A DNA stretch of 64,000 nt from Halesus radiatus (GCA_022606495.2 JAHDVE020005847.1:1-64000); one strand, 5' to 3'; shown: positions 1 through 10,570, numbered from the stretch's first letter. A program made the numbers and translations. The notes: generated from the sequence alone by a model not told the origin.

Positions 1-690
1 AATACTTACTTTAAATGACGTTACTTTTATTGTTATTTTCACGATGATTCACGTATTCCCTGTACAGCTCATGTGAATCAAGGTAAACAATACTGCCGGT
101 GTAAGTAAATAATCAATTTTATGACACTGTCCCCCTTAGAACAGGTATCTAGTATCTATTGGCCCAGTTATGTGAACACCGAATGTTTTTATTTGATTTT
201 TTTATTATATTTATTAAGTTTTTTCACGTGCACCTTTTTAATCATTGTATTTTATTATGTTATGTTATAAAACACCCAATTGGGTCTAATAAAGGATTGC
301 TGTATTGCAAACACGCATTACAATTATTAATGTTTTACAACGTCACAATACTTATAAACCTATTACTCACCCATTGCGCTCTCTACCTTCTTACTTCTTT
401 TATACTTATGTTATTATTATGTACTAAGCTATTTATTATACTATTTTTTATAACCTGCAGTTATAATATAATCACAGGTAAAACTTTTATTCATTATGTT
501 TTAACTAAATACTTATATTGTACCTACTTACTTCTTTTACACTAATTATTATTGGACCTATTATATTATTCTACTCCTTTGTATGTGATAAATGTGACAA
601 TATGTAAAAGCCTTCTAGGCGTGAATAAATAAATGAACAACACAGAGTAACGAAAAATAATAAAACATATTTTGCAGTTATAATTTGTAC
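1..690. other. AT-rich DNA, no gene seen
   Basis: This stretch is AT-rich and has no recognisable gene. A 128-codon open frame runs through 159-545. Its product is a run of Leu, Phe, Ile and Tyr with no domain and low complexity, as expected from T-rich DNA. I do not call it a gene. The nearest element is the LINE remnant that begins at about 692. Confidence 0.6.
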
Positions 691-691
691 A

Positions 692-958
692 TCATGGATG
701 TGAGGCGTTAGGAGGGAATGGCTACGTTCTACCGGTATTTCAATGGAAAATGCTTCGAAGAACTAGAATTATTGATTCCTTAATAGTCGAGAAAATACAC
801 CAAACAAACACGCGCCCAACAATTGTACACTGTTGGAATTTGTTACATGAGAACGGCTCGTTTCTATGACTCATTCATGAGTTCAGCAGCTCGGCTGTGG
901 AACGATATGCCGGCTTCTGTTTTTCCTTCATCCTACAACAGTTCTATTTATATTATTT
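692..958 (+). pseudogene. LINE reverse transcriptase C-terminal remnant
   Basis: The + strand reading contains FYRYFNGKCFEELELLIP, then after in-frame stops CYMRTARFYDSFM and ARLWNDMPASVFPSSYN. These match, in the same order, the better-preserved LINE tails at 36693-37369 and 40150-40867. The segment corresponds to the region downstream of the polymerase domain near the end of ORF2 of a poly(A)-tailed non-LTR retrotransposon. It carries stops and has lost its 3' UTR, so it is dead. Confidence 0.75.
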
Positions 959-1034
959 AGTGATGTCAAATCATAGATCAGCGTGATTTTAAATATTCGA
1001 CAATTAAACGGTCTTCGTTAAAGGCTGATTCTCA

Positions 1035-1190
1035 ACCCGTTTCATATTCCGAACGTTTCTCTAGCCGTGTTTGATGAGCAGATCTGAAAAGCCAAGTTCT
1101 TCCCAACATTCCTCTTCCCCATCCCCTTCACTCCCTTCATCCTCACATCATGCCTGAATTGGGGATGCCATAGTCCCACAGACTCCTGAC
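1035..1190 (+). repeat. SINE-Arg fragment (body only)
   Basis: This is the body of the tRNA-Arg-headed SINE (reference copy 20471-20892) without its tRNA head. It holds the diagnostic blocks TAGCCGTGTTTGATGA, the CT-rich run TTCCTCTTCCCCATCCCC, and TTGGGGATGCCATAGTCCCA. It lies just upstream of the guanylate cyclase exon at 1365. Confidence 0.75.
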
Positions 1191-1364
1191 AAATGAAAAC
1201 AGTTATGTTGTTACGCTTGTCGGGCTGATCACAATTTGATCAAACGCTGAAACGGGCCGATAACCAAAAGGCACTGATGATTTGATGATTTCAAATGCGA
1301 TGGTCCTTAAAACACCCAACCGTGAACAAAAGTTAATGAGAGAAAATTTTCTTTATTTTTTCAG

Positions 1365-1548
1365 CCTCGATAGCGCGAATAGTAAAATTCCTGGGGCAGT
1401 CTGGCACCCCGCTCCTGACCGTTGGAGGGCTCTCGTTCGACTTTGTCGGTCCAAAGACAGACTGCTCTCACGAGTATCACATGCTGACTAGAACTGGCAG
1501 TGTGGGTTTCCGGGACATCGCCTACTTCATCATCGATCTGATGCACGA
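1365..1548 (+). CDS. Receptor guanylate cyclase exon (ANF-receptor domain)
   Basis: This internal exon belongs to a membrane receptor guanylate cyclase (natriuretic-peptide-receptor type), which converts GTP to cGMP after binding an extracellular ligand. A polypyrimidine tract plus TCAG precedes it and GA|GTAAGT follows. Two bases complete the first codon. The product then reads SIARIVKFLGQSGTPLL, followed by TVGGLSFDFVGPKTDC and HMLTRTGSVGFRDIAYF, ending IIDLMHE. The sequence 'F-L-x-x-x-x-x-P-L-L-T-x-G-x' followed by an (M/L)-L-T-R-x-G segment is characteristic of the periplasmic-binding-like ANF_receptor fold. The exon ends two bases into the Glu codon, which is the phase that exons A, B and C complete. 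The family call comes from recognition, not a search. Insect Gyc32E-like proteins are candidates, but I do not assign a symbol. Confidence 0.8.
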
Positions 1549-1759
1549 GTAAGTATTTTCATTAAAACACTTTTATACTATGTATTAAAAGTTCTTAAAG
1601 GTACCTTCAATTTTCTTTTAAATTTTTATTTTATTATTTTATGTAATCAAGTACAGTGGAATCATTTTAAAGAGGTTTTTTCTTGTGTAGTGGTGTACTG
1701 TATCGTAGGATTTCTGCGTGGTAATGGAGGACTGCTGGCGGGTGTTCCTAAACTTTTTC

Positions 1760-1830
1760 CAATCTATTTGAACCACTCGGCGTGCACAAATACATTCAAA
1801 CGTGCGCTCTTTAAAATGATTTTCCTGTTG
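1760..1830 (+). repeat. Dispersed repeat, second copy at 46440-46520
   Basis: The block around GTGCACAAATACATTCAA and TCTTTAAAATGATTTTCCTG recurs, slightly diverged, at 46470-46520. The element type is unknown, because neither copy shows clear ends. Confidence 0.55.
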
Positions 1831-1941
1831 GTACCTACCTATTTTTAATATTGATTTTGACATTATTAATGAATGCATTTAAAATGTGTAACGAGCAATG
1901 GCGATGCATTACACATATGAAATAATATTAGTTTAAGGGTC

Positions 1942-2301
1942 AACGAAACGTAATATGCGCTCACAGATGGCGCTAATTTAAATATTAAAGAAAAATACCT
2001 TTAGCCAGTAATACTTCTAAATATTGAAATGATTTGTTTGTTGGCGGGTGCACGCACGGAACATGGAATAAAATATTTTTTTATTCTAGGTTTAACGGTT
2101 AAGTCCATAGAACTGGGTAGTGGAATATTATTGTAACCATAATATACACACTATTTTTTGTTTCTTTAACGACTTGAGCCAAATTGCAAAAACGTTTATT
2201 CCATTTCATATTCCATGTGCAAAAAAATGATCTGATAATAAGCTTCTTTTTTCTAAAATATTTAAATTAGCGCCATCTGTGTTCGAGTATCACATTTCGT
2301 T
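1942..2301. mobile_element. MITE with ATGGCGCTAAT-type inverted ends
   Basis: This 360-bp non-autonomous element is bounded by inverted arms of about 45 bp. The left arm contains CACAGATGGCGCTAATTTAA and the right arm contains TTAAATTAGCGCCATCTGTG, which is its exact reverse complement. Outside these, CGAAACGTAATATGCG pairs imperfectly with the far end (CATTTCGTTT). A relative lies at 13900-14256 and a left arm at 11712-11767. The same terminal motif, with GG in place of GC, flanks the alternative exons of the guanylate cyclase gene. Confidence 0.75.
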
Positions 2302-2986
2302 TATTTGATACCTGATACATTATATAAAATTCTATAAAAAAATTCACATGTAAAATTGGGTTATTAAAAATATCACCCATGTAAAAATGCTTGTAAAATT
2401 GCTTTTATATCGTTTCTGCACTGTTTTCATACAAATTTTATGGTTTTTGTTTTCCTAGAGATCGTGCCGGTATAATTTGCTTTGTTTTTTTTTGTGTTCT
2501 TGTTTTGAGCTGTAGGTATTTAGGAAACAAAATTCTCAAACTCGACGGTAACTCGTTTATTGTTCCATTATAAAGAAAACATTTGACACCTTTTGAATGG
2601 AGGGAGTTAAAAAATTGCAAACTTTTAATAAAGCAAGCAAGAATTTTTCTCGAAATGTTAAAATAGGTACCGGTATTTAAAATATTCCACATTTTCTCAT
2701 TTTTATTTTGTATAAAAGATGATTAATTACTGTATATCACAGAGCAAATAATACACAGATATGCCCTAACACGCCAGGAGAAGAAACAAAAATAAGGGGG
2801 GGGGGGGGTGCGAGCTAGGCGTCCCGACAATTTAAGAAAAAACAGCAAATAAGTAAAAAGGTTGGGCATATTTATAAAAACCGTTTATTTTGTTAGGGTA
2901 TTTAATTTAACCCTTTTACAAATGTTTAATACTTTCTTCAAAAGATGCGTAATCACTTTGTGGCGTCATAAAAAATATAGTTAGTA

Positions 2987-3055
2987 TATTGTTTATCCTG
3001 ATGAAGGAAGCTTTGCTTCTGAAACATGCAGATATTTGTATATTAAAAAGTGGTT
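2987..3055 (+). ncRNA. Hammerhead-like ribozyme motif copy 1
   Basis: CTGATGA lies at 2998-3004, followed by one extra A. Stem II is GGAAGC/GCTTCT, 6 bp with one G-U pair and a TTT loop. GAAAC lies at 3021-3025. TTTATC before the core pairs with GATA after the cleavage region, as stem I would. The expected GUH triplet reads GCA here, so this copy is probably inactive. The downstream box AAGTGGTTTAAAC is shared with other copies. It is the nearest relative of the interrupted copy at 32270-32880. Confidence 0.55.
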
Positions 3056-3414
3056 TAAACAACGTAATTCATATTGATTTATGTTTTATACATTGCTTAC
3101 CGCAGTCAAAATCACGCGAATAAAAAGTGGACGGCAGTGAACTAGGCTGGTGCCGAAATGGGTGTCATCTTTAATAATCATCAACAGTACTTTTTTTTAC
3201 ATTAACTTTACACTGGAGGCCTGAGGAAAATAATTTAGTTTCGAGGAGTATGTTGTTTTTGGGGATGCTATGTAGAGGGCCGTTCTAAAGAATGGTAGGA
3301 GATATAGTTGTGGGAATGAAAAGGAATATAAGGGGTGTTATCCGGAGGTTAGTGTGTTCAGGAGTGTCGGACGTATGAAATCATCCATCCCGATGCAAGG
3401 CGATGGGTTGAAAG

Positions 3415-4150
3415 CACTGACGTCAGAATTACATTGACATGCCCAAAGCAAAATCTACCCGCACCGTTTTGACGTGGAGGCAAAGGTCACGTGGCATCTA
3501 TTTTGGCACCAGCCCGGGTCTCGCATTTTTTTTAATAAACTCTGCTATCATTCGCACGCTGACTGCAGTCTAATGATCATTAAAAGAATCTAAGAATTGA
3601 TTAAAATGGTGTCAAAATAGAAGTGATAGTGAGAATAATCACAAATATCGCATTAAATTCCACAGGAAATCGTTATTTTACTTAATTTTAAGCTTATTCA
3701 ATATAATCCTTATCAGTTTTGCGAAACAATTTTGTCAAACCGAAATCACTCACGAAGGCGTTCACGTCATCTTTTTCCACGGTAAGTAAATTAATAAACA
3801 TTTTTAAAGGGGTCAAACTAAATATTCTGTTTATGTAAATAACCAGAGCTTTTGTATCTATTGCTGTTTTAATTAATTTGGCAGTTTTAGACGTAGGCAC
3901 GGCAGCTACGTGAAGGATATTGGCGATAAATTCCACACAATTGTAAAAGGGACGAGCTGATAATTAGCAGATTTGCTTTTCGAAGAGTAAATACTAATAC
4001 TTTGCGGTGCAATGCGAATTGTCTGCATAATATTGGAATTTATTTATTGGTAAATCACTGAAAAGGTCATGCGTAAAAGCTCACCCATCACCCTGCTAAA
4101 TTTGGCTTCTTCCCTTCACCTGTTAAAACACCTTCGTTGATTCTCTTCTC
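3415..4150 (-). repeat. Long two-copy dispersed repeat, copy 1
   Basis: About 735 bp match, in reverse orientation, the segment at 22705-23440. Shared landmarks, in order, are GACGTCAGAATTACATTGAC with TGCCCAAAGCAAAATCTACC (3420-3460), TTAATTTTAAGCTTATTCAA, CCCTTTTACAATTGTGTGGA (reverse strand) and the region near 4150. An 80-codon frame inside it (3694-3936) is not conserved in the other copy. I see no transposase and no clear terminal repeats. It is probably a non-autonomous element or an old segmental copy. Confidence 0.65.
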
Positions 4151-5077
4151 TGTTGTTGAGAGAGTTTGTCTGGAAAGGTGATCTCTCTCAAACGGAGTCC
4201 GCCGCCAAGACCTGGAAAATCCACACCCCATAACCCGGGCACCTCTGATAAACCACCAAACGTAGCGAACCACTCGGCGTAAGCGTATATGAGAGGTGTT
4301 GGTTTTCCAATAAATGGTTTCCGGTTCGGCGGTACCCATACCCGCCTCCCAAACTTAATACAACTAAGAGAGTTTAAACTTCCCCCGAAGAGTGTAAATG
4401 TTTTCTTTAATATAGTGTTTCTACTTAGTTTAATGAAAATCATTAGTTTAATAGAGTCAAGAAAAGTTTGCAATTATAAAGTAATATAACTGACACCAAT
4501 ATAATGTATTTACGTATTATATGTATGTAGGTACACGTTATGAAAGGAATTAGATTATCTGGGTAAATTAACTTTCAAAGTAATTTCATAAGATTACAAA
4601 GATGAGGAGACAACGTTAATTTAAATTTGAAAATTTAAAAGTAACATCTTGTTTTGACAATTCAAAGATATTATCAAGAGTTTCACAAAAGTGAATTTTT
4701 TTGTAAATACGTACCAAAAGGAAATGTGAAATTGTGGAAAAAATTGCAGGGTTGACCGAGGCCAATCGGAACAATTTTCATGCTTCCTTTATAAATATGA
4801 ATATTTATGTATATTCCATTTTTTTATTTTTAAATATTAAACACTTAACATTTATGTATGATTTTGTTTTATTGATAATAAATAACATAAAGTAACTAAA
4901 CAAAAACACAAACACTGTAGACCACTCCACTGATCAGCAGTGGGTTTACTCTGATCAAATCCAAAAAAACAGTAAAACATGAAGAAAATAAAATCGTATT
5001 CGAACCCATAACTAATGAAAGTATTATGGATTTTAGACACTCTTTCTGGCTTGCATACGCCACAAATGAAAAGATTA
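4151..5077. other. AT-rich DNA, no gene seen
   Basis: There is no recognisable coding sequence or repeat ends here. Several short frames around 4088-4489 overlap each other on both strands. They look like chance frames in a moderately GC-richer patch at 4180-4350. Confidence 0.5.
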
Positions 5078-5268
5078 TTTAATCACCGAAGAAAATAATA
5101 TTAACATAACCTAAATGAAAGATGAAAACCGGAAAAAAGGACAGAAACTAAAAAGATTTCAGTCGCATCTGGGACTCGAACCCAGGTCCTCTGCCTATCC
5201 GGGGAAACGCTCAACCGACTTAGCTAATGAGACCAGTTCAATTTGTGTCATCTTCATCGATATCATAT
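5078..5268 (-). repeat. SINE-2 copy (tRNA head with CCGG loop)
   Basis: Reading the minus strand, a tRNA-like head (GGTCTCATTAGCTAAGTCGG, then CCTGGGTTCGAGTCCCAG as the B box) is followed by GACTGAAATC and a conserved 3' body containing ATGTTAATATTATTTTCTTC. Head and body recur together at 14745-14945, 55845-55975 and 63537-63735. This identifies a tRNA-derived retroposon. The equivalent of the anticodon loop carries CCGGATA. Confidence 0.7.
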
Positions 5269-5300
5269 CTCAAATTCATGATTTGTGAATACTATTTTCC

Positions 5301-5356
5301 ATTAATTGATAAACTAAAGTTTTTAAGACAAGATTTTTGTGCATAGCGCAAAGGGT
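5301..5356 (+). repeat. 56-bp direct duplication, copy 1
   Basis: The segment starting ATTAATTGATAAACTAAAG and ending ATAGCGCAAAGGGTA is repeated at 5708-5763 with a single mismatch. The second copy runs straight into a truncated tRNA-like sequence. The pair brackets the tRNA-like gene on the minus strand. Confidence 0.75.
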
Positions 5357-5437
5357 AACAATTATTTTTATAAATAATAATTATTAGCCTGAAACACTCA
5401 TCCAAATTGAAAAAACCTTCCGAGAAAAGATAAATGT

Positions 5438-5506
5438 CGCCGACAGGACTCGAACCTGCACCCTTCTGATTGCCGGTCAGATGCTCTACCGTTGAGCTAC
5501 GTCGGC
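5438..5506 (-). tRNA. tRNA-like sequence (anticodon position GGC, C33)
   Basis: The minus strand folds into a complete cloverleaf: acceptor GCCGACG pairing with TGTCGGC (7 bp including one G-U), D stem GCTC/GAGC, anticodon stem TCTGA/TCAGA, and T stem GCAGG/CCTGT with loop TTCGAGT. The anticodon loop is CCGGCAA, which would give GGC (Ala). However, the invariant U33 is C, and the acceptor has C-G at 3-70 instead of the G-U that marks tRNA-Ala. It is more likely a SINE head or tRNA-derived pseudogene than a working tRNA, and tRNA prediction software may still call it. Confidence 0.45.
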
Positions 5507-5707
5507 TTATCGCAAACCCGCCAAGTTAATCAATATATACTAGTGTTTCATTCAATATTTACTGTTTTTTACTATATTTCACCTGTAAACAACCAACTTT
5601 ATTAGTATGAGGAAGGCCTGTAACGGCTAAATCCCTCAATAGATGGCGTCGAGACAAATTATGTGTACATTTTATTGGTGAAAAATGTTTTGACTTGTCA
5701 AATATTT

Positions 5708-5824
5708 ATTAATTGATAAACTAAAGTTTTTAAGACAAGATTTTTGTTCATAGCGCAAAGGGTAGATCAACGGTAGAGCATCTGACCGGCAATCAGAAGG
5801 GTGCAGGTTCGAGTCCTGTCGGTT
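5708..5824 (+). repeat. 56-bp duplication copy 2 joined to a truncated tRNA-like sequence
   Basis: Positions 5708-5763 repeat 5301-5356. From 5762 the sequence continues as GATCAACGGTAGAGCATCTG and on to GTTCGAGTCCTGTCGG. This is the 3' four-fifths of the tRNA-like sequence at 5438-5506, in opposite orientation and lacking its acceptor 5' strand. The anticodon-loop C33 is retained, so the change predates the duplication. Confidence 0.65.
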
Positions 5825-6145
5825 CATATTAACTGCGCAGGCGCAGTCGTCACAAGCGGCCACCAGCACTTCAAAATATTCTAGTCGACAATCTCAACCG
5901 GCGTTGGTCCATGAATTTGCGAATACGTTACGCTTACGTACGCTGTAAGTAATATGAAAGTGTTCATTGATAATGTAGACAACTAATGTTGTCATGTCTG
6001 TACTGTGCTGTACTGCGATGTGAATAGACCTTAAAGCTGATCCGAATAGTCTCGGTCCATCTACGCCGTCATCCGCAAACAAGTTATTCGAATACAAAAA
6101 AATAAAATAATGATTTTAACATTTTTTATAAAAAGTTTTTATTTT

Positions 6146-6415
6146 ATTTTTTTATGTGAATACCGCACAAGAATTCCAACTGCTCCCAAAAGTATGGAGC
6201 CAGTGAGACTATGGAATCCCTAATTGGAGAATGCTGTGGGGCTGATAGTAGTTGGTAGGGGATGGAGAAGAGGAAGAGGAAGGTGGGTAAAATACATGGC
6301 TATTCAGATCTGGTCACTAAATACGGCAAAAAGCCATTTCAAACAACGTTCAATTCTAAATGGTGGTCTTTCACCAGGGCGATACTGATAGTATCTTCGA
6401 CTTTGGAAATTAAAC
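6146..6415 (-). repeat. SINE-Arg copy, head missing
   Basis: This minus-strand copy starts at its A-rich tail (seen as TTTTTTATGTGAATACCGCA on +) and covers the body to GGGCGATACTGATAGTATC. The tRNA head is absent. Frames on the + strand here, of the type KRKVGK...SDLV, are antisense shadows of the SINE body and recur at every copy. Confidence 0.7.
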
Positions 6416-7225
6416 ATATTGTACATAGTAAGACAATATCAATTAAACTATGGCTCCACGATAAAAGTTTTTTATGATTTTTTTCAATGTCATTTTTTCA
6501 ATAAATTATTCCTCAAAAACACCATTTCACGAGTTGTAACCGGTTCAACGATTTAAAACTTGAAGCTTTTAAAGTATCGTTCAATTTGAGAAGGCTGTCA
6601 CGGTGTAATAAAAGCTCTCAACATCATTAAATTCAGACTAATACGTTATGCAAGAAAATAAGAATGCCTTTTTAAATATTCCGCGGTCCTGTGACTTTGC
6701 ATTAATTTGAAAGGCGTCCTTTTAATTGAATTAATGTCATTTTTCGGTTTTCATTTCAGTCAGACGATATTCTACAATGTTCCATACGATTAAGCCGAAT
6801 TTTGATCACATTATAAGGTGAATATTTTAAAAACCTAATGATCAGCGGCGTGCAGTCTATAGATACTGAAAAGCTTTGCCTACCCAAGAAAAACGAACTA
6901 TTAAAGAAATGAAAATATATTTAATTTAAATTAATTGATTAAAGGTTATTTTGTTTAAACCGATATTTCGACCCCCTTGGAATTTCATTCCAGTTCCACC
7001 AATGTCATGCGGTAATGGTCTCTAGAAAGATTTACTTTACAGGTCATTGTCGTATAAAATGCCGTATCAGATGGAACCCTGTTATTCCAAGGGGTCGATT
7101 TAACAAATAATTATCAACATATTCGAAACCAATGGTTCCCTCGTCAGGATATAAATATATACTTTATCTCATCACTTATTGTTCATTTCTGGCTATTTTA
7201 ATAATTTGTCTATGCTTACGTCATT

Positions 7226-7605
7226 CTTTTATTAGGATAATTTGTATCCTGAAGAGGGAACCTTTTTTATGTGAGTTCCGCACTACAGTCCCAACGGCCA
7301 CAAGCGTCTGCAGCCAGCAAGACTATGGTATCCCTAATTGGGATATGTTGTGAGGCTGAAGGTTGTGGGAAGGAGAAGGCAATGGGGAAGAGAAAGGTTG
7401 GGAAGTACTTGACTATTCAGATCAGGTTACCAAACACGGCTAACGCTATTTTAAGTAACGTTTCGATTCTGAATGGTGGTCTTTCACCAGGGCGATACTG
7501 AGAGTATTCACCACTCTGGAACGTGCCAGGTATATACTAATTATTGATTTCGAAACATGTTGATATATATTTATTAAATAGTGGTTTACAGAAAACAAAT
7601 TTTAA
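7226..7605 (-). repeat. SINE-Arg copy inside a broken hammerhead-like element
   Basis: Positions 7266-7535 are a minus-strand SINE-Arg body with its terminal block GTGAGTTCCGCACTACAGTC. Just before it (7236-7256) lies TATCCTGAAGAGGGAACC, like a CTGAAGA core with half a stem II. Just after it lies TTTCGAAACATGTTGATATA with TAGTGGTTTA, the 3' half of the same motif. The SINE therefore appears to have inserted into a hammerhead-like element. Confidence 0.55.
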
Positions 7606-7769
7606 TTATTTAAGTGATTGTAGGTTAAAAAAAAAATTTCTCTATATTTTTTTTATTGATAAATTGATAAATTAACCCGATAAAATTAAAATTGATAAAT
7701 TAACCAGTTTTAGTAAGATTGTAAAATAGCTATTTCCAAATATTAAATGCACATTTGAAACCCGAACTT

Positions 7770-7885
7770 GAATGATCTTTAAGCGCCCTCTATAAGCGAT
7801 CTCTATAAGCGCCCTTGAGGTGATTTTCTCACGAAAACGGCGCTATAGAAATAATCCATTTATTATTTATTATTATTATTGAAAA
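7770..7885 (+). repeat. Retroelement 3' end with (TTA)n tail
   Basis: The sequence GCGCCCTTGAGGTGATTTTC, then AACGGCGCTATAGAAAT, ends in an (ATT)-rich tract at 7858-7880. The same module occurs reversed at 32311-32400, inside the insertion with a target duplication, and degenerately at 58978-59020. It is therefore the 3' end of a retroposon family with a short microsatellite tail. Confidence 0.5.
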
Positions 7886-8121
7886 ATTACACACAGCCTA
7901 CCTTTGGTCAGAGATAAATGTACGCCACTGCTAATGAACACATCTTTCGTGTTAATTTAATTTAAAAGTAATCTATTATATTATAGTCATATCTGAAAGG
8001 TATTTAGTTACGTGTACTTGCAAGTATCGTACACATCCATTAAAGTATACCTTCCTAATTAGTACTTCAAAACTTCTCAATTTATCGTAAGAAAACTTCT
8101 CAAATTCGTGCGTCTCTTTAA

Positions 8122-9031
8122 GGGGGGAGGGACGCCGAGAAGGATTTTTTTTATTAATCCGTAATAATGACAAAACTATTACGCAATACGATAAATATCG
8201 TGCTTTTAATGAGAAAAAACTTTCAATAAATGAATTAATAAATTTAATTTGTTTTCACCAATTTATTAATATACATAGATATCAACACGTTTTTAAAAAA
8301 AAATATATTAATAATGACGCGACAAAGTGAATAACAATCTTTTGAAGAAATTAGAAAAAAAATTATTACATGCTTTTAACATTGAAATAGGCTTGGAATT
8401 TACTAAAATCAAATGAGAAATCAAAGATCAAATTGAGAATTTTTCTTTAAAATCAAATGAGAAATCAAAGATCAAATTGAGAATTTTTCTTTAAAATCAA
8501 ATGAGAAATCAAAGATCAAATTCAGAATTTTTCTTTAAAATCAAATGAGAAATCAAAGATCAAATTGAGAATTTTTCTTTAAAATCAAATGAGAAATCAA
8601 AGATCAAATTGAGAATTTTTCTTTAAAATCAAATGAGAAATCAAAGATCAAATTGAGAATTTTTCTTTAAAATGCCGAGAAAAAAATATCAAAAAAGGAA
8701 AACGAAATAAATACGGTGTAATTTTTTTTTTTTACAAACGCTATATTTAATTTGTTTTTAAATCCGGATTACAAAACTTTAATAAAGATTATTTAAGAAA
8801 AAACGCACCGGTAAAGATTACAATCATATTACTGCATCTTTTAAAATTATTTTCTTATTTTGTAAAACGTCGGAAAAAGTCATATTTTTATTTTTATTTT
8901 AATAAATGCTAAGTTCGTGTAATTAAAAAAATATATTTTTCTTTCTAAAAATATTATGTTTGTCGTATTGTTTAATAATATAATTATAATTTCGAAATTA
9001 TAAAAAATCCCTCTTCGAGTCCCTCTCCCCC
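8122..9031. mobile_element. TTAA-flanked non-autonomous DNA element
   Basis: TTAA at 8118-8121 is followed by GGGGGGAGGGACGCCGAGAA. At the other end CTCTTCGAGTCCCTCTCCCC precedes C and TTAA at 9032-9035. These give inverted ends of about 80 bp and a TTAA target duplication, as made by piggyBac-like transposases. No transposase is encoded. Related copies start at TTAA 11768 and TTAA 16542. The left third contains an AT-rich piece of a hammerhead-like element (8250-8325), and the middle contains a 44-bp minisatellite. Confidence 0.75.
8405..8668 (+). repeat. 44-bp tandem repeat, 6 copies
   Basis: Unit starts are at 8405, 8449, 8493, 8537, 8581 and 8625. Each unit begins AAAATCAAATGAGAAATCAA and ends GAGAATTTTTCTTT. 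The units are virtually identical, with one G-to-C change in the third. The related elements at 11772 and 16546 hold a single diverged equivalent, so the expansion happened inside this copy, and recently. Confidence 0.9.
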
Positions 9032-10302
9032 TTAAAGGTTCATTACAATTATTAATTTATCAATATCGCAATACGTTTAATATGTTCTGTAGAAGCACAG
9101 AAAATACTTCAACAATAATAATTCTTGTTCAACAACAAAATAGAGGAAAATCGTGTGTCTTCTAATTAGAGTATCCATTTCAAATTAAAAAGGCTGACGA
9201 CACTGGAAAAAGTATTCTTAAATACATATTCCACTCCTCGCGTCGTAACTACAGCCTTGGAAATACGAAACCCCTGTAACGCATGGCAATGAACTCAAAA
9301 TAACTTGAACCCATTTTGCTACAACGAGTAGTAATATATCGATATAATTATGTCGATGGACTGGAATAAAGTATTCGGCAAACGTAAACTGGTTTGTTTG
9401 GCTTTTGATTATTGTTACGTTATTTGAGACGTTAGTATTTTTTTCACATGTACCTTACCAATTGTGCAAAAAAACACCTGGTCTACATTTTTGCAACCCC
9501 TTTTTCTTTAACAATTTGGTACATATTTCCAGTTGGGATTCACAAAGTGGAAAGAAAAACACTTTTACATTCATAAAAATAAATAAAAATATATTTGCAT
9601 GTGTGGAAATACAAAATAATGCAAATTATTTTTTACTTTCTTTATATGAAAACGCGTAAATATTGAAGAAGAATTGACGCCATTTTTAATTTTAGTATGA
9701 AATGACATTTGTCACAAGTGCTAACTCCATAAAATGGATATTTAAAACATAGGTTGTTAGGTTCTTAGTTTGGATTTTTTAAGAAAGAAAGACCCTAAAG
9801 TAAGAACCTAGAATCTATTCCTTTATTTCCGCATATGCAAATATTCTTTATTTGTTTTTAGGATTTTGAAAATATTTTTCTTTTTTTTTTAATTAAGAGT
9901 TTTTCAACTGAGTCCTAACTTGAAATATTTACAAACAATTTTTATGGTGAAATTCAATTTGACTTCACGAATATACTGCCATATACTTCGCCAAATGCCC
10001 TCTAACGTATTTAAATTGCACAGCTAACATAATAATTACAAACAGACCAAATCATAATAATTATATTACCTTTTCAACCTGTTATAAATAAATAAATAAA
10101 TAAGTAAGTAATATAGTGGAACATTTTAGTGGGCGTTTGTATATTTCTATTTTTTATTATTATTTTTTTGAAACCGTATTAAGCCTATAATTAACAGTTT
10201 ATTGGGTATTTGTTGGCACATTTATTTTCCATGTAATATATTGTTATTATAATTTCCCGCTTATTTTCACGCTTTTCGCACAACACTGGGATTAACCGGC
10301 AC

Positions 10303-10316
10303 ATTACCGCCATCTA
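10303..10316. repeat. 14-bp inverted repeat, left side of exon A
   Basis: ATTACCGCCATCTA is the exact reverse complement of TAGATGGCGGTAAT at 10571-10584. It overlaps the splice acceptor of exon A, because the A of the AG is its last base. The sequence resembles the terminal motif of the MITE family at 1942-2301. Confidence 0.7.
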
Positions 10317-10317
10317 G

Positions 10318-10526
10318 GTACAAGTGGCGGAAGATCTTGATCGTAAACGAGCCGCAGGGCCAGTACGACGTGGCGGGGAAGACCACCTGCCACCTGATGA
10401 TGAAGACCATGGCGCAGTACATCAAGAAGGACCCCGACCTCATGTACTCCTCGTGGGATACCACGCAGAACATAATGCAGAACTTCAGCGACAATCTACG
10501 GCTCGAGATGGCCATGACGTATACAA
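10318..10526 (+). CDS. Receptor guanylate cyclase alternative exon A
   Basis: The acceptor is CCATCTAG|G and the donor is ACAA|GTAAGT. The first base completes the Glu codon from the exon at 1365-1548. The product reads YKWRKILIVNEPQGQYDVAG, then KTTCHLMMKTMAQYIKKDPD, then about 30 more residues ending TYTS. It aligns along its length with exons B and C: W at residue 3, GQYDV-G, the TC pair, KT-x-AQ and the acidic KKDP block all match. It has 209 bases against 212, a difference of one codon, so phase is kept. In natriuretic peptide receptors this segment follows the central ANF-domain strand and contains a Cys at the same place. Base composition is far richer in G and C than the flanks. The polypyrimidine tract before the acceptor is weak. 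Confidence 0.8.
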
Positions 10527-10570
10527 GTAAGTAAGTTTTCACTTGTACATAAGGTTTGAATACTCACTCA

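Larger units (their letters stand above)
1549..10317 (+). other. Intron of about 8.8 kb, filled with repeats
   Basis: This is the intron between the first visible guanylate cyclase exon and alternative exon A. It starts GTAAGT, ends TCTAG, and contains no other exon that I can recognise. It holds a MITE (1942-2301), a long dispersed repeat (3415-4150), SINE pieces, tRNA-like sequences, hammerhead-like motifs and a TTAA-flanked element with an embedded minisatellite (8122-9031). The last 1.2 kb (9040-10300) is AT-rich and shows nothing recognisable. Confidence 0.65.

Noticed and set aside
159..545. 128-codon open frame on +
   Set aside because: The product is Leu/Phe/Ile/Tyr-rich and low-complexity in AT-rich DNA. 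It has no domain, codon bias or splice context.
6955..7010. Minus-strand GGAACTGGAATGAAATTCCA with GGTCGAAATATCGGTTTAAAC as another ribozyme-like copy
   Set aside because: It has a GAAA followed by GGTTTAAAC, but no CTGANGA core and no GUH spacing. Too weak to include.
10267..10542. 91-codon minus frame over exon A, and a second + frame starting at 10324
   Set aside because: They overlap exon A, whose own frame is supported by homology to exons B and C and by splice sites.
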